Origin: Sandaracinomonas limnophila
GTDB lineage: Bacteria > Bacteroidota > Bacteroidia > Cytophagales > Spirosomataceae
Length of the DNA stretch: 64,000 nucleotides
Assembly (NCBI RefSeq): GCF_004005965.1
Contig: NZ_SACY01000001.1
Coordinates: 124,001-188,000, forward strand
Direction of reading: 5' to 3'
The notes under the pieces were generated by a model that searched no databases, was not told the DNA's origin, and saw only the letters and a program-made list of their open reading frames with translations. This document shows, piece after piece, positions 1-8,306 of the stretch. Position numbers and translations under genes: made by a program. Every line of letters starts with the position of its first letter. The first letter of the stretch is position 1.

Positions 1-1500
1 AATAAAAATACATGGAGAGTAAATTTTCCTGCTGGATTAAAAACGGGTATTATTCAGGTTTCTTATTTAGTATATGCCTATGAAATGTCGGTACGTACTT
101 CTTTTTTAGATGATGCCCATGGATATTTGAATCCTGCCTCAATATTTATGTATGTAGAGGACCTTGCCAATCAGCCTATACAATTAAAAATTATACCCCA
201 TTCAAGTTTTTCAAAGGTTTCTACAGCGCTCTCTCCTTCTGGAAATTTTCAATATGTGGCTAAAAATTTAGATGAATTGATTGATTCACCAATTGAAATT
301 GGAAATCACCAAGAATTTGAGTTTAAAGTGAAAAACATTCCACATAAAATTGCTTTTTATGGCCCAGCGAAGGTAAATTCAGAGAAGTTTTTACAAGATG
401 TTCAAAAAATGTGTGAAACAGCCATGAACGTGGTTGGAGATCATCCATGTGATCATTATTTGTTCATCATCCATAATTTGAATCGCGGAGGCGGTGGATT
501 AGAGCATTTGAATTCAACAACTTGTCAGGTTACACGTTCTGCTTATGAAAATGAAACAGGCTATACGGGTATTCTGAATTTATTAGCTCATGAGTATTTC
601 CACCTATGGAATGTAAAGCGTATTCGCCCTATGGCTTTGGGACCATTTGATTACGAAAATGAAAATTATACTCACAATTTGTGGTTTTCAGAAGGAATTA
701 CATCTTATTATGCAGATTTGATTTTATTTAGAGCAGGATTTGTTTCAAAATCTAACTATTTAAAAGGATTAGCTGATGAAATTACTGCAGTTGAAAATAC
801 TCCAGGAAACAAGATTGAATCAGCTGCTGACGCAAGTTGGGACGCTTGGATAAAATATTATCGTCCTAACGAAAACTCTAGAAATTCTACTATATCCTAT
901 TATGATAAGGGTTCTGTTTTAGGAGGTGTTTTAAATCTTTGGATAATCAATGCTTCAAAGGGGAAAAAATCTTTAGATGATGTTTATAAGTTTCTCTATA
1001 CAAATTATTATCAAAAATTAGGTCGTGGATTTACCGATGCTGAATTGGAAAATGCCTTTTCAGAGGTAGCAGGTGTTTCGGCAAAAGATTTGTTTAGCCA
1101 ATTGATTTATGGAACCACTACCCCATCCTATGCAAATTTATTCAAAGCGGTGGGTTACGATTGGAATAATTTAAACGAAACCAAAGAATTGCCATTTTTA
1201 GGCCTTTCCACTCAAGGGACACGTGTTTCTTTGATTTATAGAAATGGTCCAGCTTATAATTTTGGATTAAATGTTGGTGACGAAATATTAAAGGTGAATC
1301 AAGAGAATTTTGAAAGCATAGATAAGCTTTTGGCCAATAAAAAAATAGGTGATTCTATCCTATTTACGGTTAAACGCGATGGTATGGAAAAAAATTATAT
1401 GATTCCTGTGGTTAAAAGTCCTTTATCCCAATTTGAAATTAAGTCAATTGACAATTCAAGTGCTCAGCAGCAGGAATTGGAGAAAAAATGGCTGAAATGA
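1..1500 (+). CDS. M61-family metallopeptidase with C-terminal PDZ domain (5' end outside window)
   Basis: The reading frame is open from base 1, so the ATG at 85 is internal and the true start lies upstream of the window. The zinc motif HEYFH is encoded near 589-603, followed by a third-ligand region FSEGITSYYADL, as in glycyl aminopeptidase-type M61 enzymes. The last ~100 residues look like a PDZ domain (RVSLIYRNGPAYNFGLNVGD). Family members are usually about 600 residues with an N-terminal beta domain, of which only the end is seen here. The family removes N-terminal residues or cleaves peptides in the periplasm; the substrate is unknown. The TGA stop (1498-1500) is followed immediately by a 7-bp tandem array. 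Confidence 0.88.
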   Translation, partial: NKNTWRVNFPAGLKTGIIQVSYLVYAYEMSVRTSFLDDAHGYLNPASIFMYVEDLANQPIQLKIIPHSSFSKVSTALSPSGNFQYVAKNLDELIDSPIEIGNHQEFEFKVKNIPHKIAFYGPAKVNSEKFLQDVQKMCETAMNVVGDHPCDHYLFIIHNLNRGGGGLEHLNSTTCQVTRSAYENETGYTGILNLLAHEYFHLWNVKRIRPMALGPFDYENENYTHNLWFSEGITSYYADLILFRAGFVSKSNYLKGLADEITAVENTPGNKIESAADASWDAWIKYYRPNENSRNSTISYYDKGSVLGGVLNLWIINASKGKKSLDDVYKFLYTNYYQKLGRGFTDAELENAFSEVAGVSAKDLFSQLIYGTTTPSYANLFKAVGYDWNNLNETKELPFLGLSTQGTRVSLIYRNGPAYNFGLNVGDEILKVNQENFESIDKLLANKKIGDSILFTVKRDGMEKNYMIPVVKSPLSQFEIKSIDNSSAQQQELEKKWLK

Positions 1501-1548
1501 GTTATGAGTTATGAGTTATGAGTTATGAGTTATGGGTTATGGGTTATG
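1501..1548. repeat. Heptanucleotide tandem array (GTTATGA type)
   Basis: About seven units of GTTATGA/GTTATGG start at the base after the M61 stop codon. The array is the mirror image of the array at 1764-1806, so the two flank the small gene between them as inverted repeats. It supplies the TAA stop of that gene (1530-1532 on the minus strand). Confidence 0.9.
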
Positions 1549-1766
1549 ATGATTTTCGATAATTCATGCATATTTATAATAATTTGATTTATAATAGAGG
1601 GACTAGTTACTAGTTCCTCTATTTCTTTTTGCGAGGTAAAATCTAAAATTGAAAATTTAATAGTTTGCTCCATATACGGAGTTTCAAATTTTACAATGTA
1701 TTTTGAATTCCACTCATAGAGCAAAATTTTAATTTCATCACAAGGAATTTCTTTTAAAAAATGCAT
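1530..1766 (-). CDS. Small conserved-looking hypothetical protein (78 aa)
   Basis: A 78-residue acidic protein without signal peptide or membrane segment, starting MHFLKEIPCDEIKILLYEWN. I do not recognise a named family, but the alternating pattern WNSKYIVKFETP...EQTIKF looks like a small beta-rich fold and resembles small hypothetical proteins of Bacteroidota. Its start codon lies in the first unit of the array at 1764-1806 and its stop in the array at 1501-1548, so the last residues are repeat-derived. It is followed on the same strand by nothing else, and precedes convergently the M61 gene. It could be a chance frame, but composition and the absence of an overlapping better frame favour a real gene. 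Confidence 0.55.
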   Translation of the reverse strand: MHFLKEIPCDEIKILLYEWNSKYIVKFETPYMEQTIKFSILDFTSQKEIEELVTSPSIINQIIINMHELSKIIITHNP

Positions 1767-1806
1767 AATTCATAACTCATAACCCATAACTCATAACCCA
1801 TAACTC
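1764..1806. repeat. Heptanucleotide tandem array (CATAACT/CATAACC type)
   Basis: About six units of CATAATT, CATAACT and CATAACC. It ends four bases before the TAA stop of the cyclophilin gene (1810-1812) and contains the start codon of the 78-residue gene. It is inverted relative to the array at 1501-1548. Confidence 0.9.
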
Positions 1807-1809
1807 AAT

Positions 1810-2247
1810 TTATTCCTCAACAATTTTAACAGAAACAATCTTATCTCCTTGTCTGATATCGTCAATAACTTCTAAACCTTCAACCACTTTACCAAAGCAC
1901 GTATGCTTACGGTCTAAATGGGCTGTGTTTGTTCTGCTGTGACAAATGAAAAACTGAGAACCACCTGTGTTTGGACCTCTATGAGCCATAGATAATACGC
2001 CACGGTCGTGGTATTGGTTGTTTCCTGTTAATTCACAAGGAATTGTATAGCCTGGTCCACCAGCACCTGTACCAGTTGGATCTCCCCCTTGAATGACGAA
2101 ATCAGGAATTACTCGGTGGAAAGTTACCCCATCATAATATCCCTTATTTGATAAATCGATGAAATTTTGCACGTGAATAGGTGCATCTTCTTGAAAAAAT
2201 TCGATTTTCATTAAACCTTTGTCGGTCAACATTTCTGCGTATGCCAT
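1810..2247 (-). CDS. Peptidyl-prolyl cis-trans isomerase, cyclophilin type
   Basis: A single-domain cyclophilin of 145 residues with the family core FHRVIPDFVIQGGDPTGTG, then GGPGYTIPCE and the active-site stretch MAHRGPNTGGSQFFI. It catalyses proline isomerisation during protein folding. There is no signal peptide, so it is probably cytoplasmic. I chose the ATG at 2247 (MAYAEMLTDKG); the frame extends to a TTG at 2271, which is less likely. A perfect minus-strand -7 element TACTTTTG lies at 2283-2276, but I find no clear -33 partner. It is divergent from the TPR lipoprotein gene with only 42 bases between starts. Confidence 0.92.
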   Translation of the reverse strand: MAYAEMLTDKGLMKIEFFQEDAPIHVQNFIDLSNKGYYDGVTFHRVIPDFVIQGGDPTGTGAGGPGYTIPCELTGNNQYHDRGVLSMAHRGPNTGGSQFFICHSRTNTAHLDRKHTCFGKVVEGLEVIDDIRQGDKIVSVKIVEE

Positions 2248-2289
2248 AATATCTTTTAAATTTGTTACCAAAATACAAAAGTACGCAAA

Positions 2290-3054
2290 ATGCCTATGAA
2301 AATCTCGTTTCGAAATTTAATTGTCTTACTAATTGGACTATTTATCCTGCAATCTTGTCAATCTTCTGAAGAAAAAAAGAAATTAGAGGCGAGTAAGTTC
2401 TTTTTAAAGGGAAATCAGAAATTTGCTGAAAAAGAATATCGTGATGCTTTAAAATGGTATAATGAGTCCATTGAAAAGCAACCTGATTTGTCGGATGCCT
2501 ATTATAATCGTGGTCTGGCCTATGTCGAAATTGATAAAATGGAAGAGGCTTATGCTGATTTCAACAAGGCGATTGCCCTAGATCCCAAATTTGCTCAGGC
2601 CCGCTTTAAAAAGATTGAAACCTTGCAGAATTTAAATCAGTTGGAAAAGGCAATGGATGAAGCGGAGGCTTTTGCGAAGGAATTTCCAGATTCTTCAGCA
2701 AATTTCAGACTGTTAGGCGATGTATATTTACAAAATAAAAAGCTGAATAATGCCAAATTAGCCTATAAAAGAGCCATCAAATTGGATTCTAAAAATTATG
2801 AGGCCATGATTAACGAAGGGGTGGTATATCAAGAGGAAGGTAATTTGGACTCAGCAGAAATATGCTTTAAAAAGGTATTATCAACAGGGAAATACACTGA
2901 TTTGGTCTATAACAACCTCGGTTATTTAGAAATTCAACGCAAACAGTGGAAACTTGCTAAGAATTGGGTAGATAAAGCCTTGGATATTTCCCCTGAAAAT
3001 GAATTGTATTTGAAGAATTTGAAGAAAATCGAAGACGAATCAGGACTTAAATAA
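2290..3054 (+). CDS. Tetratricopeptide-repeat lipoprotein
   Basis: A 254-residue protein with an N-terminal lipoprotein signal: a hydrophobic segment ending LQSC with the lipidated Cys at about residue 23. The rest is at least five TPR units (for example AYYNRGLAYVEIDKMEEAYA and AKLAYKRAIKLDSKNYEA). TPRs mediate protein-protein contacts; no catalytic domain is present. It is likely anchored in the inner or outer membrane facing the periplasm. A perfect plus-strand -7 element TAAATTTG lies at 2257-2264 without a convincing -33. Its 3' end overlaps the convergent menD gene by 15 bases. Confidence 0.85.
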   Translation: MPMKISFRNLIVLLIGLFILQSCQSSEEKKKLEASKFFLKGNQKFAEKEYRDALKWYNESIEKQPDLSDAYYNRGLAYVEIDKMEEAYADFNKAIALDPKFAQARFKKIETLQNLNQLEKAMDEAEAFAKEFPDSSANFRLLGDVYLQNKKLNNAKLAYKRAIKLDSKNYEAMINEGVVYQEEGNLDSAEICFKKVLSTGKYTDLVYNNLGYLEIQRKQWKLAKNWVDKALDISPENELYLKNLKKIEDESGLK

Positions 3055-4746
3055 GTTCATATATTCGGCCAATACATTTGCATTAGTATCTGGATTAGTG
3101 AATACCTCCAATATCATTCCAGAGTTACTTTTACTTGAAAGTTTAACTAGATTTTCATGTAGTTCTGCATTTGAATGTACAGCTAAATAATGCAATCCGG
3201 CATCATTTGCAGTGTTTTGTGCAGAGTTTGTCTGTCGGGTAGAAATTAGTGATTCTAATTCTGGTAGATCCTTTGCCCCTTCTAAATTTCTGAAGATACC
3301 ACCTCCTGAATTATTCAAAACGATAATCCGCAAGTTTGGATTTAGATATTGATTCCACAAACCATTTTTATCATATTGAAAGGATAAATCACCGATCATT
3401 AAATAGGATAAATTGGTGTTTTCAACATTAGCTCCCACATAAGTTGAAAGTGAACCTTCTATCCCACTGGTTCCTCTATTACAATATATAAAATGCGCTG
3501 AAGTTGTTTGGAATGGTAGCCAATTGCTGTAACGAACGCTTAAGGAATTACCTAAGAATAGTGAACTCGGTCGCTGGGAAATATATTTCAAAATGGAATT
3601 GACAGCAATTAATTCTGACCATGTTTCTTGGGACTTATTTAAAAAGTCCATTTGCTTTTTGCTGACAATATTTGACAATTCTTTCCAAATACCTGAAAAT
3701 GAATTTTGGTATTTACTGTTACTTAAATTTGTATTTAATTCAGTTAAGAATTCTAATGTTTTGCAATTGAAAATTTGACTTAAATTTTGAAAATTGTCAA
3801 CTATTTGCTCATTATCTCCTTCATTAATCCACCAGGTAGAGGCATGTTTTTGTGCTCTTAAAAATAATTTAATTCGCTTTGAAACATGAGATTTTCCGAT
3901 GTGAATGACAATATGTGGCGATAATTTACTCCAATTGGATTCGTTTGCTAAAACTAAATCGTGGTTTTGTATCACATGGTTTGCCCCATTGCTGGTGGTG
4001 TCCCCCACGCAAACGACTCCTTTGTTTTGAAGGTTTTCTAAAAGTGGTAAAATGGATTCAGTATCATCCATTTGCCCGATAGAAATCAATATTTTTTTAT
4101 CAGCAAATTTTTGAGATTTGAAAAACTCTTGCAGGAATAAAGAATTAGTTTTTTTGAAGTTTAAAAATTGTACTTTTTTTATTTTTTCAGGAAATTTAAA
4201 CTCTTCTCCTTTTGCGGGATAAAAGGGTTCAATTATCGGTATATTGATATGAATTGGTCCTTTTTTATTACTTACCAACTGTATCAATGCCTCATTTAGT
4301 AGCCTTTCTTGAAACCAGGATGTATTTGGATTAGCTGGATTAGAAACTGGGAAGTTGTACGACTTTTTAACAACAGTTGCTAAAAAATTCTCTTGTCGAA
4401 TGGTTTGTCCATCCCATTGGTCAATCCACTCGGCAGGTCTATCGGCTGTTAAAACTAAAATGGGTATTTCCTGATGAAATGCCTCGACTATTGCTGGTGC
4501 CATGTTTAATCCGGCCGAGCCTGATGTGCAACAAATGGCAATAGGTTTTTTGGTAATAATGGCTCTACCTATGGCAAAAAACGCTGCAGAGCGTTCATCA
4601 ACTAAAGAATAGGTTTTTAGTTCTTTATTTCTTTCGAAGGAAACAATTAATGGAGCATTTCGTGAACCAGGACAAATGATAACCTCTTCAATTCCATGGG
4701 CGGAAATGAGTTTAGATAAGGTCAAAAGTTCTTTTGGAAATGCCAT
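3040..4746 (-). CDS. menD: 2-succinyl-5-enolpyruvyl-6-hydroxy-3-cyclohexene-1-carboxylate synthase
   Basis: Thiamine-diphosphate enzyme of menaquinone synthesis that joins isochorismate and 2-oxoglutarate with loss of CO2. The protein has 568 residues (E. coli MenD is 556). Recognisable parts are the N-terminal EEVIICPGSRNAPL with the ERSAAFFAIG glutamate region, GSAGLNMAPAIVEA, and the C-terminal ThDP/metal motif starting GDLSF at about residue 450 with a following NNSGGGIF. No other men genes are in the window. A strong terminator hairpin separates it from rpoD upstream, so it must have its own promoter or depend on read-through. The start MAFPKELLTLSKLI fits the family. Confidence 0.95.
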   Translation of the reverse strand: MAFPKELLTLSKLISAHGIEEVIICPGSRNAPLIVSFERNKELKTYSLVDERSAAFFAIGRAIITKKPIAICCTSGSAGLNMAPAIVEAFHQEIPILVLTADRPAEWIDQWDGQTIRQENFLATVVKKSYNFPVSNPANPNTSWFQERLLNEALIQLVSNKKGPIHINIPIIEPFYPAKGEEFKFPEKIKKVQFLNFKKTNSLFLQEFFKSQKFADKKILISIGQMDDTESILPLLENLQNKGVVCVGDTTSNGANHVIQNHDLVLANESNWSKLSPHIVIHIGKSHVSKRIKLFLRAQKHASTWWINEGDNEQIVDNFQNLSQIFNCKTLEFLTELNTNLSNSKYQNSFSGIWKELSNIVSKKQMDFLNKSQETWSELIAVNSILKYISQRPSSLFLGNSLSVRYSNWLPFQTTSAHFIYCNRGTSGIEGSLSTYVGANVENTNLSYLMIGDLSFQYDKNGLWNQYLNPNLRIIVLNNSGGGIFRNLEGAKDLPELESLISTRQTNSAQNTANDAGLHYLAVHSNAELHENLVKLSSKSNSGMILEVFTNPDTNANVLAEYMNLFKS

Positions 4747-4755
4747 AAACTAAAA

Positions 4756-4777
4756 AAAAGCCTCATTTGAGGCTTTT
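4756..4777 (-). terminator. Rho-independent terminator of rpoD
   Basis: Near-perfect palindrome with arms AAAAGCCTCA and TGAGGCTTTT, followed on the minus strand by a run of eight T. It lies five bases past the rpoD stop and ten bases before the menD start. Confidence 0.85.
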
Positions 4778-4781
4778 AAAT

Positions 4782-5645
4782 TTATCCTAAATATGTTTTT
4801 AAAGCTTTACTTCTTGAAGTATGTCTTAATCTTCGGATTGCTTTTTCTTTGATTTGGCGAACTCTTTCACGAGTTAAATTGAATTTCTCACCAATTTCTT
4901 CTAAGGTCATGGCATGTTCACCATTTAATCCGAAATAAAGAGTAACAACGTCTGCCTCGCGATGAGTCAATGTAGATAAAGCTCTTTGAACCTCTCTGCG
5001 CAATGAATCATTGATTAAGCCAGTATCTGGTTTATCTTCAGAATCGTTCTCTAAAACGTCTAAAAGCGAATTTTCTTCACCTTGAACGAATGGTGCATCC
5101 ATTGAAACGTGACGACCAGAGATTTTCAAAGTATCTACAACCTCACCCGTTGAGATGTCTAAAACTTCTGCTAATTCTTCTGGAGATGGTTCGCGCTCAA
5201 ATTTTTGCTCTAATTCAGAGAAAGTTTTTGAAATTTTATTCAAAGAACCCACACGGTTTAAAGGCAAACGAACGATACGAGATTGTTCAGCCAATGCTTG
5301 AAGGATTGATTGACGAATCCACCACACTGCGTAAGAAATGAATTTAAAACCACGAGTTTCATCGAAACGTTGCGCTGCTTTAATTAAACCAAGGTTTCCT
5401 TCATTTATTAAGTCGCCAAGGCTAAGGCCTTGATTTTGGTATTGTTTAGCTACAGAAACTACGAAACGTAGGTTAGCTTTTGTTAATCTTTCTAAAGACA
5501 ACTGGTCCCCATCACGTATTTTCTGGGCAAGAATTACCTCCTCGTCTGGAGTTAACAAATCAACCTTACCAATTTCTTGTAAGTATTTGTCAAGGGATTG
5601 ACTTTCCCTGTTTGTAATCTGTTTGCTAATTTTTAGCTGTCTCAT
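4782..5645 (-). CDS. rpoD: Primary RNA polymerase sigma-70 factor (short Bacteroidota type)
   Basis: A 287-residue sigma factor, the usual length for the Bacteroidota housekeeping sigma, which lacks region 1.1. It contains region 1.2 ([19 protein letters not shown]), region 2 ([19 protein letters not shown] and [14 protein letters not shown], about residues 80-120), region 3, and region 4 helix-turn-helix [20 protein letters not shown] near residue 245. It directs RNA polymerase to TTG/TAnnTTTG promoters such as those listed in this window. The gene is followed by a strong terminator and preceded by a hairpin just downstream of pnp. Confidence 0.95.
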   Translation of the reverse strand: MRQLKISKQITNRESQSLDKYLQEIGKVDLLTPDEEVILAQKIRDGDQLSLERLTKANLRFVVSVAKQYQNQGLSLGDLINEGNLGLIKAAQRFDETRGFKFISYAVWWIRQSILQALAEQSRIVRLPLNRVGSLNKISKTFSELEQKFEREPSPEELAEVLDISTGEVVDTLKISGRHVSMDAPFVQGEENSLLDVLENDSEDKPDTGLINDSLRREVQRALSTLTHREADVVTLYFGLNGEHAMTLEEIGEKFNLTRERVRQIKEKAIRRLRHTSRSKALKTYLG

Positions 5646-5666
5646 ACGGCTTTTTTATGGGATAAA

Positions 5667-5689
5667 ATGAGTTGGGGTTTCCAACTCAT
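5667..5689 (-). terminator. Stem-loop between pnp and rpoD
   Basis: Perfect 9-bp inverted repeat ATGAGTTGG / CCAACTCAT with a 5-base loop, 15 bases past the pnp stop, followed on the minus strand by only four T. It may be a weak terminator or an mRNA-end or processing structure. Confidence 0.6.
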
Positions 5690-5703
5690 ATCATATACTC
5701 AAA

Positions 5704-7857
5704 TTAATTTTCAGACTTTTCTGTTTTCTCCGGTCTTTCAGGTTTTGGTAAAAGAGCTTTTGCCGATAATCTGAATTTACCAGTTTTCTTATCGATTTCT
5801 ACCAATTTAACCTTTACAGCATCTCCTTCTTTGAATACTCCATCCATGGTTTCGATGCGATCCCAAGAGATTTCAGAGATATGTAATAAACCATCTTTTC
5901 CTGGTAAAAATTCCACGAAAGCACCAAAAGTTTGAATATTTTTAACTTTTCCGTCGTAAACTTCACCAACTTCAGGAATTGTAACGATTCCCTTCACCAT
6001 GGCAACAGCTTTGTTCATAGCCTCTCCATTTGATGAGAAAATACTTACATAACCAGCATCTTCTTTTTCTTCAATGGTAACAGTTGCACCTGATTGCTTT
6101 TGAATGTCTTGAACTACTTTACCACCTGGTCCGATTACAGCACCAATTTGCTCTTTCAAGATTTTGATTACTTCGGCACGTGGAGTTTGTGGCTTGAATT
6201 CCTCTCTTGTTCCTTCAATAGCCTTCTTCATTTCACCTAAAATGTGCAAACGACCTTCTTTTGCCTGATTTAAAGCTTCTTCTAAAACAGAATACGATAA
6301 ACCATCAACTTTGATGTCCATTTGACAAGCAGTGATACCTTTTTCGGTACCAGTTACTTTGAAGTCCATATCTCCTAAGTGATCTTCGTCTCCTAAGATA
6401 TCTGATAAAACGGCATATTTTCCAGTATGTGGGTCAGAAATTAAACCCATTGCGATACCAGAAACAGGAGCTTTGATTTTAACACCTGCATCCATTAAGG
6501 CTAATGTACCAGCACAAACAGTTGCCATAGAAGACGAACCATTTGATTCTAAGATGTCTGAAACCACACGAATTGTGTAAGGATACTCATCTAATTTAGG
6601 TAAAACCTTCTTTATTGCACGCATTGCCAAGTTTCCGTGTCCTACCTCTCTACGTCCTGGTCCTCTATTTGGCTTCACTTCACCGGTTGAAAAACCTGGG
6701 AAGTTGTAGTGCAACATGAATTTATTATAACCTTGGAACATTGGTTGATCAATAATTTGCTCATCCATTTTAGTTCCTAAAGTAACAGTAGTCAATGACT
6801 GTGTTTCACCGCGAGTGAAAACAGCTGAACCATGTGGAGTTGGTAAATAATCAACTTCACAAGCAATGTTACGAATTTGGTTCAATTTACGACCATCTAA
6901 ACGGAATCTTTCTTGAATTACCATTTGACGAACCGCTTCTTTCTCAATATCGTGGAAATAGTGCTTAGCCAAACCTAAATTTACTGTATGGTCTTCAGGT
7001 AAGCTATTGATATAGCCATCAATAATTGCATTGAAAGACTCTCTACGTCCAGATTTGCTTGGATTAGCCAATTTGGCTACATCGTAAAAGCTTTGGTAGT
7101 AGTTTGCCCACAATTGATCTTTTAATTCATCATCATGTGTTTCGTGGCAATATTCTCTTTTGGAGGTTTTTCCAACCGCTGCTTCTAATTCTTTTAAAGC
7201 AGCACATTGTAATTGAATAGCTTCATGAGCAACTTTTAATGCTTCAAGCATTTCAATTTCAGAAATCTCGTTTGCTTCACCTTCAACCATCAAAATATCC
7301 TTTGAATTAGCTGCAACGATCAATTCAAGATCTGCATTACTTAATTCAGAAGCATTAGGATTGATGATCAATTCACCATTGATTTTAGCAACACGAACTT
7401 CAGAAATTGGTCCATTGAATGGAATATCAGAAACCGCTAATGCAGCAGCAGAGGCTAAACCTACGTAAGCATCTGGTAAAACTTCTAAATCTGCTGAAAT
7501 CAATTGGATGTTAACCTGAACATCTGCATGATAGTCTGATGGGAAAGTTGGACGTAATGCACGGTCCACCAAACGAGAAATTAATATTTCGTAATCCGAT
7601 AAACGAGCTTCTCTTTTTAAGAAACTACCTGGAATACGGCCATTTGAGGCGAATTTTTCTTGATAATCTACTGAAAGTGGTAGGAAATCGGTTCCTTCTT
7701 TGTGCGTTTTAGCAGCCACAACGGTTGCTAATAACATCATGTTTCCAACACGCACGACAACAGATCCATCAGCTTGTTTTGCAAGCTTTCCGGTTTCGAT
7801 AAGGATTTCTTTGCCATTAGGCATTGAAATACGCTTTTGAACTATATTATATGACAT
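5704..7857 (-). CDS. pnp: Polyribonucleotide nucleotidyltransferase (PNPase)
   Basis: A 717-residue 3'-to-5' phosphorolytic exoribonuclease that acts in mRNA decay. Domains in order: first RNase PH domain (about 10-145), helical linker, second RNase PH domain with [16 protein letters not shown] and [24 protein letters not shown] domain ([18 protein letters not shown], about 565-620), and S1 domain ([20 protein letters not shown] to the end). It follows rpsO on the same strand, the classical rpsO-pnp order, with a hairpin between the two genes. Confidence 0.97.
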   Translation of the reverse strand: MSYNIVQKRISMPNGKEILIETGKLAKQADGSVVVRVGNMMLLATVVAAKTHKEGTDFLPLSVDYQEKFASNGRIPGSFLKREARLSDYEILISRLVDRALRPTFPSDYHADVQVNIQLISADLEVLPDAYVGLASAAALAVSDIPFNGPISEVRVAKINGELIINPNASELSNADLELIVAANSKDILMVEGEANEISEIEMLEALKVAHEAIQLQCAALKELEAAVGKTSKREYCHETHDDELKDQLWANYYQSFYDVAKLANPSKSGRRESFNAIIDGYINSLPEDHTVNLGLAKHYFHDIEKEAVRQMVIQERFRLDGRKLNQIRNIACEVDYLPTPHGSAVFTRGETQSLTTVTLGTKMDEQIIDQPMFQGYNKFMLHYNFPGFSTGEVKPNRGPGRREVGHGNLAMRAIKKVLPKLDEYPYTIRVVSDILESNGSSSMATVCAGTLALMDAGVKIKAPVSGIAMGLISDPHTGKYAVLSDILGDEDHLGDMDFKVTGTEKGITACQMDIKVDGLSYSVLEEALNQAKEGRLHILGEMKKAIEGTREEFKPQTPRAEVIKILKEQIGAVIGPGGKVVQDIQKQSGATVTIEEKEDAGYVSIFSSNGEAMNKAVAMVKGIVTIPEVGEVYDGKVKNIQTFGAFVEFLPGKDGLLHISEISWDRIETMDGVFKEGDAVKVKLVEIDKKTGKFRLSAKALLPKPERPEKTEKSEN

Positions 7858-7921
7858 AAAAATTTTTGTAAATTCAAGAATGACTTGATTTTTGGTAGGT
7901 AATGTTAAGTGATGTGTTTAA

Positions 7922-7957
7922 GTAAACAGGGCTTCCCGTAAAGAAAACCCTGTTTAT
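7922..7957 (-). promoter_or_regulatory. Stem-loop in the rpsO-pnp intercistronic region
   Basis: Arms TAAACAGGG and CCCTGTTTA (9 bp) enclose a 16-base loop, starting a few bases after the rpsO stop. There is no T-run on the minus strand, so it looks like an attenuator or an RNase processing site more than a terminator. In E. coli the same spacer carries an RNase III site that controls pnp; that role here is inferred only from position. Confidence 0.65.
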
Positions 7958-7961
7958 TACC

Positions 7962-8237
7962 TTATTTACGAATACCTAATTCCGCGATAATTGCACGATA
8001 ACGTGTAATATCTTTACGGTTTAAATAATCAAGCAAAGAACGACGCTTACCAACTAACTTCAAAAGGCCTAAGCGTGTGCTATGATCTTTCTTGTTTTGT
8101 TTTAAATGGGCAGTCAAGTGATTGATTCTGAAAGTAAATAACGCAATTTGCGATTCTGCAGAACCAGTATCGATTTTTGACTTTGCTTTACCTTTTGATT
8201 CGAAAATCTCTTGTTTTTTTTCAGGTGACAAATACAT
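7962..8237 (-). CDS. rpsO: 30S ribosomal protein S15
   Basis: A 91-residue protein with the S15 pattern: [36 protein letters not shown] (helices contacting 16S rRNA), then a KRRSLLDYL motif and a C-terminal Tyr/Arg-rich helix. It binds the central domain of 16S rRNA early in 30S assembly. It is first in the rpsO-pnp operon, with a well-formed promoter at 8276-8306. Confidence 0.96.
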   Translation of the reverse strand: MYLSPEKKQEIFESKGKAKSKIDTGSAESQIALFTFRINHLTAHLKQNKKDHSTRLGLLKLVGKRRSLLDYLNRKDITRYRAIIAELGIRK

Positions 8238-8275
8238 CTTTTACCAGTTTAATGTTTAAAAAAATAATGAATTGA

Positions 8276-8306
8276 CAAAATTACACTTTTTTTGCTGGAT
8301 TAGCAA
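8276..8306 (-). promoter_or_regulatory. Promoter of rpsO-pnp
   Basis: On the minus strand TTG (8306-8304), a 20-base spacer and TAATTTTG (8283-8276) match the Bacteroidota TTG-N19-21-TAnnTTTG consensus exactly. The -7 box overlaps the stop codon of the upstream permease gene. The transcription start is expected near 8270, about 30 bases before the rpsO ATG. Confidence 0.75.

Noticed and set aside
1810-2271. Longer cyclophilin start at 2271
   Set aside because: It would need a TTG start and adds eight residues; the ATG at 2247 starts directly before a family-like N-terminus.
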